A model generated the notes under the pieces. It was not told the DNA's origin, ran no database searches, and worked only from the letters and a program-made list of their open reading frames with translations. Shown here piece after piece: positions 44,103-52,514 of a stretch of DNA of 64,000 nucleotides. The number at the start of each line of letters is the position of its first letter. The first letter of the stretch is position 1. Source of the DNA: Streptomyces roseirectus (lineage in GTDB: Bacteria; Actinomycetota; Actinomycetes; Streptomycetales; Streptomycetaceae); NCBI RefSeq assembly GCF_014489635.1, contig NZ_CP060828.1, positions 3,324,001 through 3,388,000 on the forward strand. The letters run 5' to 3'. The position numbers and the translations under genes are program-made.

Positions 44103-44768
44103 GGGGGGTGAGGTCGGTGAGAGTAGCGAGGGCGGTGAGGGCAGCGAGGGCAATGGAAAGCCGGGCCCGGCGGCCGACGGACCGGGAGGGGCACCCGGCA
44201 AGCCGGAAGGAGCGGCTGACAAGCCGGGTCGGCGGGTCGGGAGGGTTGGCCGGCAACGATGGCCCGCACCCGCCACCAGGGGCTCCTCCGAGAAGCCGAC
44301 CCCGCCCCGCGAACCACGCGCGAAACCCCGCCGCCCGCCACCAGGAACCTGTCAGGGGAACCCGGCGCGACCCGTCGCCCGGGACCCATGTCTGCGCCTC
44401 GGAGGACCAGGCCCTGCGGGCAGCCGGGGCCGGCCGGGCGGCGGCGTGCGTGCATGTGGGCGAGAGGCGGTGAGGGCAGTGAGGGCGATGGAAAGCCGGA
44501 CCCAGAGGCCGACGGACCGGGAGAGGCGCCCGGCAAGCCGGCAGGAGCAGCCGGCGAACCGGGAGGAGCGGCTGGCGAACCGGGAGGGCCGGTCGGTAAC
44601 GATGGCCCGCGCCCGCTGCCAGGGGCTCCCGCGAGAAGCCGGCCCAGCCCCGCGAACCACGAACGAAACGCCCGCCGCCCGCCGCCCGGGGAACGCGGCG
44701 CGGCCCGTCGCCGGGAACCCGTGCCCGGGGAACGCAGCCCGACCCGTCGCCAGGGACCCATGTCCGGG
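44021..44768 (+). repeat. 371-bp tandem duplication covering the end of the OppD-like gene
   Basis: CTGCGCCTCGGAGGACCAG occurs at 44021 and again at 44392, exactly 371 bp apart. The following sequence is similar throughout both units (GGCGGCGTGCGTGC, then GGAAAGCCGG, CGACGGACCGGGAG, AACGATGGCCCGC, CCCCGCGAACCACG, GACCCATGTC). Unit 1 holds the real 3' end of the ATPase gene. Unit 2 holds a decayed copy of that coding end (CASEDQALRAAGAGRAAACV and a stop) with no start. The units differ at many positions, so the event is not very recent. Confidence 0.88.
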
Positions 44769-45151
44769 AAACCCGGCCCGACCCGTCGCCAAGGCGGTGT
44801 CGTCCCACGGGTTGGCTCGACGGCGCCGAGCCAGAAACCCGGCAGGCAGCCCGCCGAGGCGGTGGTCGGCGCGTCGCATCGGCGTGCCGGTGCCGACGAG
44901 TGGCGCGCGCTGCGGCAGGTCGGACAGACCGGCAGCAGCCGCCCCGGCGCCGGCCGTTGGGCCGGCGGCCCACACCGTCGCGCCACCCGGCGGAACGCCA
45001 GTCTCGCCTCCCGACGGGACGCCCCCCGTGGCCCGCGCAGACACCCGGCACTCCCCCGAGCACCCCGCACCCGTCACCCCCACTCGCACCCCCACCCCCA
45101 CTCGCACCCGCACCCGCACCCGCACCCGCACCCGCACCCAAGGAGCCCCCG
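44103..45151. other. 1049-bp spacer inside operon 3
   Basis: Filled by the 371-bp tandem duplication up to about 44768 and by GC-rich sequence without a credible gene after that; CCCGTCGCC and GGGAACCCG blocks recur between 44690 and 44800. It ends in a (CACCCG/CACCCC) run just before the second ATPase gene. Open frames here are repetitive and Arg/Pro-rich, and none has a ribosome site. Confidence 0.65.
45081..45138. repeat. Hexanucleotide run just before the OppF-like gene
   Basis: About nine tandem copies of a hexamer (CGCACC, with some CCCACC) run up to 13 nt before the GTG start and abut the AAGGAG ribosome site. Length changes here by slippage would alter the leader of the ATPase gene but not its frame. 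Confidence 0.8.
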
Positions 45152-46147
45152 GTGACCCTTCTGACCGCTGACTCCCTGCACGTCACCTTCCCCGGCCGCC
45201 GGGGTGGGGCCCCCGTGCGGGCTGTGGACGGGGTGGAGTTGGTGGTCGGGGCGGGGGAAGTCGTCGCGCTGGTGGGCGAGTCGGGGTGTGGGAAGACGAC
45301 GTTGGCGCGGGCGTTGCTCGGGCTTGTGCGGCCCAGTGCGGGTGAAGTCACGTTCTCCGGCGCGCCGTTGGCGTACAGCTCGCGGGCGTTGAAGGCGTAC
45401 CGGCGCAAGGCGCAGCTCGTGTTGCAGGATCCGAGTGGGTCGTTGAATCCCCGGCACACGGTGTACGACGCGGTGGCGGAGGGGCCGCGGATCCACGGGT
45501 ACGGGGGTGACGAACGCGCGGCGGTGGCGGGGGCGTTGGCGCGGGCGGGGCTGCGTCCCCCGGAGCGGTTCTTCCTGCGCTACCCGCACGAACTGTCCGG
45601 CGGCCAGCGTCAACGCGTCGTCATCGCCGGGGCGTTGGTGCTGGAGCCGGAGCTGCTGGTGGCGGACGAGCCGGTGGCGTCCCTCGACGCGTCGGTGCGC
45701 GGCGAGATCCTGGCGCTGCTGCTGCGGCTGCGCACGGAGTTGGGGCTCGCGGCCCTCGTCGTCACCCATGACCTCGGTCTCGCGTGGAACATCGCGGACC
45801 GGGTCGCGGTGATGTACCTGGGCCGGATCGTCGAGACGGGCACGGTCGACCAGGTCCTGACGGCGCCTCAGCACCCGTACACCCAGGCCCTGTTGTCGGT
45901 CCTCCCGGACGCCCCCGGCACCCCCGTCGTCCTCACCGGCGAGCCCCCCGACCCCTCCCGCATCCCCACCGGCTGCCGCTTCCGCGCCCGCTGCCCGGTA
46001 CTGGCGAGCGGGGAGGCCGAGCGGGCGGGGGTGGCGGAGAGGTGCCGGACGGAGGATCCGGGCGTCCTGGCGGCGACGGGGACCGGGGTGGCCTGTCACT
46101 ACGCCCGTGAGACCCACGCCCGTGAAACGCCGGTTCCCGGCACCTGA
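45152..46147 (+). CDS. Peptide ABC importer, ATP-binding subunit (OppF-like), operon 3
   Basis: A 331-aa ATPase. Walker A GESGCGKTTLARAL, OppF-type VLQDPSGSLNPRHTV, signature ELSGGQRQRVVIAGAL, Walker B LLVADEPVASLD, switch VVTHDLGLAWNI, and C-terminal CRFRARCPV. GTG 45152 has AAGGAG 7 nt upstream. Although 1049 bp from the previous gene, it completes the importer. Its stop codon lies inside the 5' arm of a strong hairpin. Confidence 0.92.
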   Translation: MTLLTADSLHVTFPGRRGGAPVRAVDGVELVVGAGEVVALVGESGCGKTTLARALLGLVRPSAGEVTFSGAPLAYSSRALKAYRRKAQLVLQDPSGSLNPRHTVYDAVAEGPRIHGYGGDERAAVAGALARAGLRPPERFFLRYPHELSGGQRQRVVIAGALVLEPELLVADEPVASLDASVRGEILALLLRLRTELGLAALVVTHDLGLAWNIADRVAVMYLGRIVETGTVDQVLTAPQHPYTQALLSVLPDAPGTPVVLTGEPPDPSRIPTGCRFRARCPVLASGEAERAGVAERCRTEDPGVLAATGTGVACHYARETHARETPVPGT

Positions 46148-46170
46148 GACCTCCAGGTGCCGGGAACCGG
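46130..46170. terminator. Strong bidirectional terminator overlapping a stop codon
   Basis: CCGGTTCCCGGCACCTG pairs perfectly with CAGGTGCCGGGAACCGG (17 bp, 7-nt loop). The TGA of the OppF-like gene (46145-46147) is at the top of the stem. The convergent operon 2 ends 14 bp beyond the other side, so one hairpin serves both. Confidence 0.9.
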
Positions 46171-46183
46171 GTGAGCCGGTGAC

Positions 46184-47293
46184 CTACGCCGCGTGGACGA
46201 TGTCCTTCTCCTCGGCGAAGTGGCACGCCGAGTCGTGTGCGGCCGGGGTGTCCTCGCCGCGGAACCGCTCGGGGATCGCGAGGACCGGGATCTCCTCGGC
46301 GCACTTGTCCTGGGCCTTCCAGCACCGGGTGCGGAAGCGGCACCCGGAGGGCGGGTTGGCCGGGGACGGCACGTCGCCGGTGAGGATGATCCGCTCGCGG
46401 GTCTCCCGCGCGTCGGGGTCCGGAACGGGGACGGCCGACAGGAGCGCCTGCGTGTACGGGTGCGTCGGGTGCTCGTAGATCTGCTCGTCGGTGCCGATCT
46501 CGGCGAGCTTGCCGAGGTACATGACGCCGACGCGGTCCGAGATGTGCCGGACGATCGACAGGTCGTGCGCGATGAAGATGTAGGACAGGTCGAACTCGTC
46601 CTGCAGCCCCTCCATCAGGTTGATGACCTGCGCCTGCACGGAGACGTCCAGCGCGGAGACCGGCTCGTCGCAGATGATGACCTCGGGGTTGAGGGCGAGT
46701 CCGCGGGCGATGCCGATGCGCTGCCGCTGGCCACCGGAGAACTGGTGGGGGTAGCGGTTGATGTACTCCGGGTTCAGGCCGACGACGTCGAGGAGTTCCT
46801 TCACCCGCGCCCGCCGGTCGCCCTTGGGCGCCACCTCGGGGTGGATGTCGAAGGGCTCCCCGATGATGTCGCCGACGGTCATGCGCGGGTTCAGCGAGGT
46901 GTACGGGTCCTGGAAGATCATCTGGATGTTCCGGCGGACGGCCTTGAGGGCCTTGCCGGACAGCCGGGTGATGTCCTCGCCCTTGTAGAAGACCTCGCCG
47001 GACGTTGCCCGCTCCAGGTTCATCAGGAGCTTGGCGACGGTCGACTTGCCGCAGCCGGACTCGCCCACGATGCCCAGGGTCTCGCCCTTGTAGAGGTCGA
47101 AGGTGACCCCGTCGACGGCCTTGACGGCGCCGACCTGGCGCTTGATGACGATGCCCTGCGTCAGCGGGAAGTGCTTGACGAGGTTGCGCACCTGGAGGAT
47201 CGGCTCCCCCCGGTCGGCGGGGGCCGGCTTCGCGGACTCGGAGACGTCCGGCGTGACGTCCTCGGGCTCGGCGGCCTTGGTCGTCTCAGCCAT
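46184..47293 (-). CDS. Peptide ABC importer, ATP-binding subunit (DppF/OppF-like), operon 2
   Basis: A 369-aa ATPase with Walker [29 protein letters not shown], signature [18 protein letters not shown], Walker [13 protein letters not shown] and [14 protein letters not shown]. Most of the protein is nearly the same as its operon 1 partner at 31006-32070, even in variable positions ([13 protein letters not shown]). An acidic N-terminal extension of about 30 aa (EPEDVTPDVSESAKPAPADR) is particular to this copy. The ATG overlaps the preceding gene by 8 bp. Confidence 0.94.
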   Translation of the reverse strand: MAETTKAAEPEDVTPDVSESAKPAPADRGEPILQVRNLVKHFPLTQGIVIKRQVGAVKAVDGVTFDLYKGETLGIVGESGCGKSTVAKLLMNLERATSGEVFYKGEDITRLSGKALKAVRRNIQMIFQDPYTSLNPRMTVGDIIGEPFDIHPEVAPKGDRRARVKELLDVVGLNPEYINRYPHQFSGGQRQRIGIARGLALNPEVIICDEPVSALDVSVQAQVINLMEGLQDEFDLSYIFIAHDLSIVRHISDRVGVMYLGKLAEIGTDEQIYEHPTHPYTQALLSAVPVPDPDARETRERIILTGDVPSPANPPSGCRFRTRCWKAQDKCAEEIPVLAIPERFRGEDTPAAHDSACHFAEEKDIVHAA

Positions 47294-48344
47294 GGATCGT
47301 CTCCTTCCAGAAGTGGCACGCGCTGGTGCGGCCGGGCAGTTCGGCCCCGTCCCGCTCGGTCACCGGGACAAGCGGGGGAAGCTCGGTACGGCAGATGTCC
47401 TGCGCGCGGTCGCAGCGCGGGTTGAAGGCGCAGCCCTGCGGGACCTTGAGCAGGTTGGGCGGCAGGCCCTTGATCGCGTACAGCTCCTGGCCCTTCTGGT
47501 CCAGGCGCGGGATCGAGTCGAGCAGGCCGCGGGTGTAGGGGTGGGCGGGGCGCTTGTAGAGCTCGTGCACCGGCGCCGTCTCCACGATCCGGCCCGCGTA
47601 CATCACCGCGATCTTGTCGGCGACGTCCGCGACGACCCCGAGGTCGTGGGTGATGAGGATGAGCCCCATCTGGTACTCGCGCTGGAGCTCCGCGAGCAGG
47701 TCCATGACCTGGGCCTGGACGGTCACGTCGAGGGCCGTGGTCGGCTCGTCGGCGATGATCAGGTCCGGTTCCAGGGCGAGCGCCATCGCGATCATGATGC
47801 GCTGGCGCATACCGCCGGAGAACTGGTGGGGGAAGTCGCCCACGCGCGCCGCGGCGGCCGGGATCTTCACCCGGTCCATCAGCTCGATGGCCTTCGCCTT
47901 GGCGTCCTTCTTGGACATCCCCTGGTGGACGCGGAACATCTCACCGAGCTGGAACCCCACGCTGAGCACGGGGTTGAGCGAGGAGAGCGCGTCCTGGAAG
48001 ATCATCGCGATGCGGGCACCGCGCAGCTTGCGCCGCTCCTCCTCGGGCATGGCGAGCATGTCCTGGCCGTGGAAGAGGATCTGTCCCTTGGGGATGCTGG
48101 CCGGCGGCATGTCGAGGATGCCCATGATCGCCTGAGCCGTCACGGACTTCCCGGAGCCGGACTCGCCGAGCACGGCCAGCGTCTCCCCGGACCTGACCGA
48201 GTAGTTGACGCCGTTGACGGCGCGGACGACGCCCTCGCGGGTCTTGAACTCGACGTGCAGGTCACGCACTTCGAGGAGCGGGCTGTCGCCGCCCTTGCCG
48301 TCGCCCGGAGCCGGGACGGCGTCTGTTGTGTCGATGGTGGTCAC
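47286..48344 (-). CDS. Peptide ABC importer, ATP-binding subunit (DppD/OppD-like), operon 2
   Basis: A 352-aa ATPase: Walker [10 protein letters not shown], signature [18 protein letters not shown], Walker [13 protein letters not shown], switch [13 protein letters not shown]-terminal CAFNPRCDRAQDIC and SACHF. An N-terminal extension of about 25 aa precedes the conserved [17 protein letters not shown]. It starts 10 bp after the permease gene. Close paralogue of 32063-33052 in operon 1. Confidence 0.94.
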   Translation of the reverse strand: MTTIDTTDAVPAPGDGKGGDSPLLEVRDLHVEFKTREGVVRAVNGVNYSVRSGETLAVLGESGSGKSVTAQAIMGILDMPPASIPKGQILFHGQDMLAMPEEERRKLRGARIAMIFQDALSSLNPVLSVGFQLGEMFRVHQGMSKKDAKAKAIELMDRVKIPAAAARVGDFPHQFSGGMRQRIMIAMALALEPDLIIADEPTTALDVTVQAQVMDLLAELQREYQMGLILITHDLGVVADVADKIAVMYAGRIVETAPVHELYKRPAHPYTRGLLDSIPRLDQKGQELYAIKGLPPNLLKVPQGCAFNPRCDRAQDICRTELPPLVPVTERDGAELPGRTSACHFWKETIHG

Positions 48345-48354
48345 GTACGCCTCC

Positions 48355-49296
48355 CTAGCGCATCTTGGGGTCGAAGGCGTCGCGCACCACGTCGCCGAGC
48401 ATGATGAACGCCAGCACGGTGATGCTGAGGAAACCGGCCGGGAACAGCAGCGCGTGCGGCGAGGTGAGGAACCGGTCCTGCGCGTCGGAGATCATCAGGC
48501 CCCAGGAGATGTTGGGGGGCAGGATGCCGATGCCGAGGTAGGACAGGGCGGCCTCGGCGGCGATGTAGACGCCGAGGTTCATCGTCGTGATGACGATGAC
48601 GGGGGCCAGCGTGTTGGGCAGGATGTGCCGGAACGCGATCCGCTTGGAGTCGGCGCCGAGGGCGCGGGCCGCCGCGACGTAGTCGTGGTACTTGTTCGCG
48701 ATGACCTCGCCGCGCATGATCCGGAAGACCTGTGGCCAGCCGAGGATCGCCATGATGAACGAGACGCCCCAGACGTTGCCCGCGTTGAAGATCGACATGA
48801 TCAGCAGACCGCCGATGATCAGCGGCAGGGAGGCGAAGACCTCGGTGATGCGGGAGACGAGCGAGTCGACCCAGCCGCCGATCAGACCGGCGAGCATGCC
48901 GAGGAGGCCGCCGATGAGCGTGGTGGCGAGCGTGGTGAGGACGCCGACCACGATCGAGTTGCGGGTGCCCCAGACGGTGCGGGTGTAGATGTCGCAGCCC
49001 TGGACGTCGTAGCCGAACAGGTGCCCGGACGACGGCCCGTTCATGGAGTTCTCCAGCTGGCAGAAGCCAGGGGTGAACGGCGAGCGGGAGGTGAAGAGAC
49101 CGGGCGCGATCGCCAGCGCGAGCAGCGCCACGATGATGATCATCGTAATGATGAACATGGGCCGCTTGCGCAGGTCCGCCCAGCCGTCGCGCAGCAGGCT
49201 GGCCTGGCGGGCGGCCGCCTTCTCCTCGGCCTCCAGCTCCTTGGCCAGCGCGGCCTCGTCGGGGACAGAGGGCTTCTCTATCGTCTTCTCACTCAT
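48355..49296 (-). CDS. Peptide ABC importer, permease (DppC/OppC-like), operon 2
   Basis: A 313-aa permease with an acidic cytoplasmic N terminus (EAALAKELEAEEKAAARQAS). First helix is FIITMIIIVALLALAIAPGL, periplasmic segment GHLFGYDVQGCDIYTRTVWG as in operon 1, EAA loop RALGADSKRIAFRHILPNT, C terminus GDVVRDAFDPKMR. Overlaps the DppB-like gene by 8 bp. Confidence 0.94.
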   Translation of the reverse strand: MSEKTIEKPSVPDEAALAKELEAEEKAAARQASLLRDGWADLRKRPMFIITMIIIVALLALAIAPGLFTSRSPFTPGFCQLENSMNGPSSGHLFGYDVQGCDIYTRTVWGTRNSIVVGVLTTLATTLIGGLLGMLAGLIGGWVDSLVSRITEVFASLPLIIGGLLIMSIFNAGNVWGVSFIMAILGWPQVFRIMRGEVIANKYHDYVAAARALGADSKRIAFRHILPNTLAPVIVITTMNLGVYIAAEAALSYLGIGILPPNISWGLMISDAQDRFLTSPHALLFPAGFLSITVLAFIMLGDVVRDAFDPKMR

Positions 49297-50215
49297 AGCG
49301 GATCCTCGGGTCGAGCACGGCGTACAGCAGGTCTACGAGGAGGTTGGCCACCAGGTAGATCAGGACGAGCAGGGTCACCAGACCGACCACGATGGGCCGT
49401 TCGCGCAGGTACACGGACTGGGCGATCTGACCGCCGAGACCGGGCAGGTTGAAGACGCGCTCGGTGATGATGGCGCCGCCCATGAGGGCGCCGAGGTCCA
49501 TGCCCAGGAAGGTGACGACCGGGATCAGGGAGTTGCGCAGCGCGTGCACGCCGATGACGCGGCGCCGGGGCAGGCCCTTGGCGACGGCGGTGCGCACGTA
49601 GTCGGCGCGGATCGACTCGCCCATGCTCGTCCGGGTCAGACGGGCGATGTACGCCATCGAGGTCGAGGCGAGGACGATGGCGGGCAGGATGTAGCTCTGC
49701 GGCCAGCCCTGCTCGATGCCGGCGACCGGTGTGATCTTGAGGTTCACACCGAATTCCAGCTGGAAGACGCTGCCGAGGACGAAGACGGGGATGGAGATCA
49801 GGATCAGCGTGGACACGAGCACCACGTTGTCGATGAACTTGCCCTTCTTCAGCGCGGCGAAGATACCGGCGACGATGCCGATGGCCGCCTCGATGCCGAA
49901 CGCGGTGAGGGCGAGCTTCAGCGTCACCGGGAACCGCTCGGAGACGAGTTCCGAGATCTCGCGCCCGTTGTACGTCTGGCCGAGGTCACCGGTGAAGACA
50001 CCGCTGATGTAGTGCCAGTACTGCTGGTACAGCGGGTCGTTGAGGTGGTACTGCTCGCGCAGCATCGCCGCGATGTTGGGGTCGGCGCGCTTCTCGCCGG
50101 CCAGTGCCTGGATCGGGTCGCCGGGCAAAGCGAAGACCAGGCAAAAGATGATGAACGTGACGCCTATCAGTACAGGGATTGCCTGTAGCAGGCGTCGCGC
50201 CGCATATCGGCCCAT
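49289..50215 (-). CDS. Peptide ABC importer, permease (DppB/OppB-like), operon 2
   Basis: A 308-aa permease starting GRYAARRLLQAIPVLIGVTF. Periplasmic part LAGEKRADPNIAAMLREQYH, EAA loop AVAKGLPRRRVIGVHALRNS and C terminus LLYAVLDPRIRYE are conserved. Unlike operon 1, a 153-bp gap with a strong hairpin separates it from the binding-protein gene, which should keep permease levels below those of the binding protein. Confidence 0.94.
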   Translation of the reverse strand: MGRYAARRLLQAIPVLIGVTFIIFCLVFALPGDPIQALAGEKRADPNIAAMLREQYHLNDPLYQQYWHYISGVFTGDLGQTYNGREISELVSERFPVTLKLALTAFGIEAAIGIVAGIFAALKKGKFIDNVVLVSTLILISIPVFVLGSVFQLEFGVNLKITPVAGIEQGWPQSYILPAIVLASTSMAYIARLTRTSMGESIRADYVRTAVAKGLPRRRVIGVHALRNSLIPVVTFLGMDLGALMGGAIITERVFNLPGLGGQIAQSVYLRERPIVVGLVTLLVLIYLVANLLVDLLYAVLDPRIRYE

Positions 50216-50293
50216 GGGTACTCCAGAAGGGGGGGTTGCTGAGTCCGTCCGCGGCCGGGGGGCTGGGCTCGTACGGACGGGAGACGGCAGACG

Positions 50294-50332
50294 GGGTGAG
50301 CAGGGGAAGGACCCGCCTCCCCCTGCTCACCC
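50294..50332 (-). promoter_or_regulatory. Hairpin between the binding-protein and permease genes of operon 2
   Basis: GGGTGAGCAGGGG pairs with CCCCTGCTCACCC (13 bp, perfect) around a 13-nt loop, starting 36 nt after the binding-protein stop. A stem of this kind in the first gap of a solute-binding-protein operon usually terminates part of the transcripts or protects the upstream mRNA, giving excess binding protein. Confidence 0.75.
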
Positions 50333-50368
50333 TCGGTCCGCTGTTGTCGGATGCCGCTCAGTTACGTA

Positions 50369-51985
50369 CTAGCTGAGCTTGACCGTGTCCCACAGGACGT
50401 TGTGACCGGCGACCTTGACCGACTTGATCTTGTCGCTGAAGCCGCCGTTCATCTTGTAGAAGTACACCGGGATGTACGGCATCTCGTTGAGCAGGATGTC
50501 GTCCGCGGCCTGGTACTTCTTGATGGCGTCGGCGGGCACCGGAGCCTGGTCGCCCTCGACGAGGAGCTTGTCGAAGGCCGGGTTCGAGTAGCCGGCGTAG
50601 TTGGAGCCGTTGGCGATGGCGTCCGTGGAGAAGATCGGGCGCAGGTAGTTCTCCGCGTCCGGGTAGTCCATGTTCCACGCCATGCGGAAGGCGCCGCCGT
50701 ACTTCTTCGCGTCCAGGTCGTTGAGGATCGTCTGGAACTGCTCGAACGGCTTGACCGTGACCTTGATGCCCAGGTTCTGCTGGATCTGGTTGGCGACGGC
50801 GGTGATCCACGCCTTGTGGTCGCCGTCGGCGTTGTAGCCGAGCTCCAGCGCGTTGCCGGGCAGGCCGCCGCTGGTCTTGTAGAGCTCCTTGGCCTTGGCC
50901 GGGTTCAGCGTGCACGCCTCGCCGCAGGCGCCCTGGCGGTAGCCGTCGATGATCGGGTTGATGAAGTCGTCGGCGGGCATGCGCGAGCCGAGGAAGATCT
51001 TGTCGGCGATCGCCTTCCGGTCGATCGACATCGAGATCGCCTTGCGCAGGTCCTTGTTCTGGAAGGACTTGTTGTACTTCAGCGGGAAGCCGATGTAGCC
51101 GACGCCGGAGTCGGCCTCGTCGATCGTGCGGCCCGGGAGGTCCTTCTTGTACGTCGGCAGACCCGAGTTCGGGACCGTGATGTCGAGGTCGAGGTTGCCG
51201 GCGACCAGGTCCTTGTAGGCGGTGTCCTGGTTCGAGTAGATCTTGAAGTTGATGCCCTTGACCTCGATCTTCGAGGCGTCCGGGAACTTGTCGTACTTCT
51301 TCAGGCTGATCGACTCGTTGTGCTTGACCGAGCCGTCCATCTCGAACGGGCCGTTGCCGATCGGCTTCTCGCCGAACGCCTTCGGGTCCTGGAAGAACGC
51401 CTTGGGCAGCGGGGAGAACGCGGTGAAGGAGAGCTGCGCGCGGAACGCGGAGAACGGGCCGGTCAGGGTGACCTGGAGCGTGCTCTCGTCGACGGCCTTG
51501 AGGCCGGACATCTTGTCGGTCGTGGGCTTCTTGCCCTCGCCCGGGTTGAGGTCGGTCCAACCCTGGATGTGGTTGAACAGCGCGTTGGTCTGCTGCTTGT
51601 TCTCCTGGTTGGCGCCGTAGTTCCAGGCGTCGACGAAGGACTGGGCCGTGACCTTCTCACCGTTGTGGAAGGTGTAGCCCGGCTTCAGCTTGATCGTCCA
51701 GACCTTGCTGTCCTTGGTGTCGATCGAGGCAGCGAGGTCGTCGACGACCTTGTTCTCGGCGTTGAGCTTGGTCAGACCCGCGAAGAGGGCCGAGATGACC
51801 TGGCCGCCCTCGGTCTCGTACGTGTTGCTCGGAATCAGGCCGTTCTGCGGCTCACCGATCTCCATCGAGACGATGCCGTCGTTCTTGCCCGAGCCGCCGG
51901 TGTCACCGCCGCCGCCACAGGCCGTCGCGCCGAGTACCACCACCGTGGCTATGGCCACCCACTTGGCGCTCTTGGCACCGCGCAT
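50369..51985 (-). CDS. Peptide-binding lipoprotein (BldKB/OppA-like), operon 2
   Basis: A 538-aa SBP family 5 lipoprotein. Signal peptide KWVAIATVVVLGATAC with lipobox GATAC; family segments EPQNGLIPSNTYETEGGQV, EKVTAQSFVDAWNYGANQ and GNGPFEMDGSVKHN. ATG 51983-51985 has AGGAGG 5 nt upstream, an excellent site. The position beside typA and sdh is that of the bldK oligopeptide importer (SCO5112-5116) as I remember it, which is needed for aerial development in S. coelicolor. Gene order here (binding protein first) differs from my memory of bldK (permease first), so no symbol is given. Confidence 0.93.
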   Translation of the reverse strand: MRGAKSAKWVAIATVVVLGATACGGGGDTGGSGKNDGIVSMEIGEPQNGLIPSNTYETEGGQVISALFAGLTKLNAENKVVDDLAASIDTKDSKVWTIKLKPGYTFHNGEKVTAQSFVDAWNYGANQENKQQTNALFNHIQGWTDLNPGEGKKPTTDKMSGLKAVDESTLQVTLTGPFSAFRAQLSFTAFSPLPKAFFQDPKAFGEKPIGNGPFEMDGSVKHNESISLKKYDKFPDASKIEVKGINFKIYSNQDTAYKDLVAGNLDLDITVPNSGLPTYKKDLPGRTIDEADSGVGYIGFPLKYNKSFQNKDLRKAISMSIDRKAIADKIFLGSRMPADDFINPIIDGYRQGACGEACTLNPAKAKELYKTSGGLPGNALELGYNADGDHKAWITAVANQIQQNLGIKVTVKPFEQFQTILNDLDAKKYGGAFRMAWNMDYPDAENYLRPIFSTDAIANGSNYAGYSNPAFDKLLVEGDQAPVPADAIKKYQAADDILLNEMPYIPVYFYKMNGGFSDKIKSVKVAGHNVLWDTVKLS

Positions 51986-52269
51986 GGGTTCCTCCTCATG
52001 AGTCCCTAGGTTCACCGCATAGAAGAGCACACGCCATCGCACCGTCACCGATGTCGGTAAGAGTCGAGTGCCCCCCAGCGCTCGCGAGCCGACGCCACCT
52101 GAAGACGTGGGCCCGTGGTTCCGAGCTCTACGCGCCTAACTATCTGCCATCACAGATGGCCGAACCACACCCTCAAGGTCTCGGTTCGATCACACCTGTC
52201 GCCTACTTCTTCCAAAATCCGGACAAAGCGTTAGGCGAAAGATCCCTGCGAAACGGACTTGTTACACAA

Positions 52270-52282
52270 CTATCGGCGATAG
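52270..52282. promoter_or_regulatory. Inverted repeat CTATCG-N-CGATAG
   Basis: Perfect 6-bp arms with a one-base centre, about 285 bp upstream of the operon 2 binding-protein ATG, in locally AT-rich DNA. Possible regulator binding site. Confidence 0.45.
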
Positions 52283-52284
52283 GT

Positions 52285-52299
52285 GTCCGGATAGCGGAC
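52285..52299. promoter_or_regulatory. Inverted repeat GTCCG-N5-CGGAC
   Basis: A 5-bp-arm inverted repeat only 2 nt from the CTATCG palindrome; the same half-site TCCGGACA also occurs at about 52218-52225. The pair could be a compound operator. Confidence 0.4.
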
Positions 52300-52482
52300 A
52301 TCGGAGCAAAGAAATCATTTGCCAACAAGTGCGGAGGTAGTTCTCGACGCACCGGGCGGAACAAAACGTGACGGAAGCCGACAGGTAACCCGTCGTCAGC
52401 GCCACGATAGCGCCGCGCCACCCCCGGCGCGATCGCTCCGCGTGACCCCGCCGAGGTCGTAGGGAAAACCCTGCATGCGCGA

Positions 52483-52514
52483 GGGGCCGGACCCCCCGAA
52501 AGGAATCCGGCCCC
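52483..52514 (-). terminator. Terminator hairpin after the second small secreted protein gene
   Basis: GGGGCCGGA and TCCGGCCCC (9 bp) around a 14-nt loop, beginning 22 nt after the stop codon on the minus strand. Confidence 0.75.

Noticed and set aside
44059..45171. Long plus-strand open frames in the operon 3 spacer
   Set aside because: They translate the tandem repeats into Arg/Gly/Pro-rich sequence; no ribosome site or domain, and they differ between the two repeat units.
50369..51985. Naming the operon 2 genes bldKA-bldKE
   Set aside because: Position beside typA fits, but the binding-protein-first gene order differs from what I recall for bldK and operon 1 is closely similar, so orthology cannot be settled by eye.
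52051..52371. 106-codon plus-strand open frame upstream of operon 2
   Set aside because: No Shine-Dalgarno, lies in the AT-rich promoter region of the divergent operon, and shows no codon-position bias typical of the neighbours.
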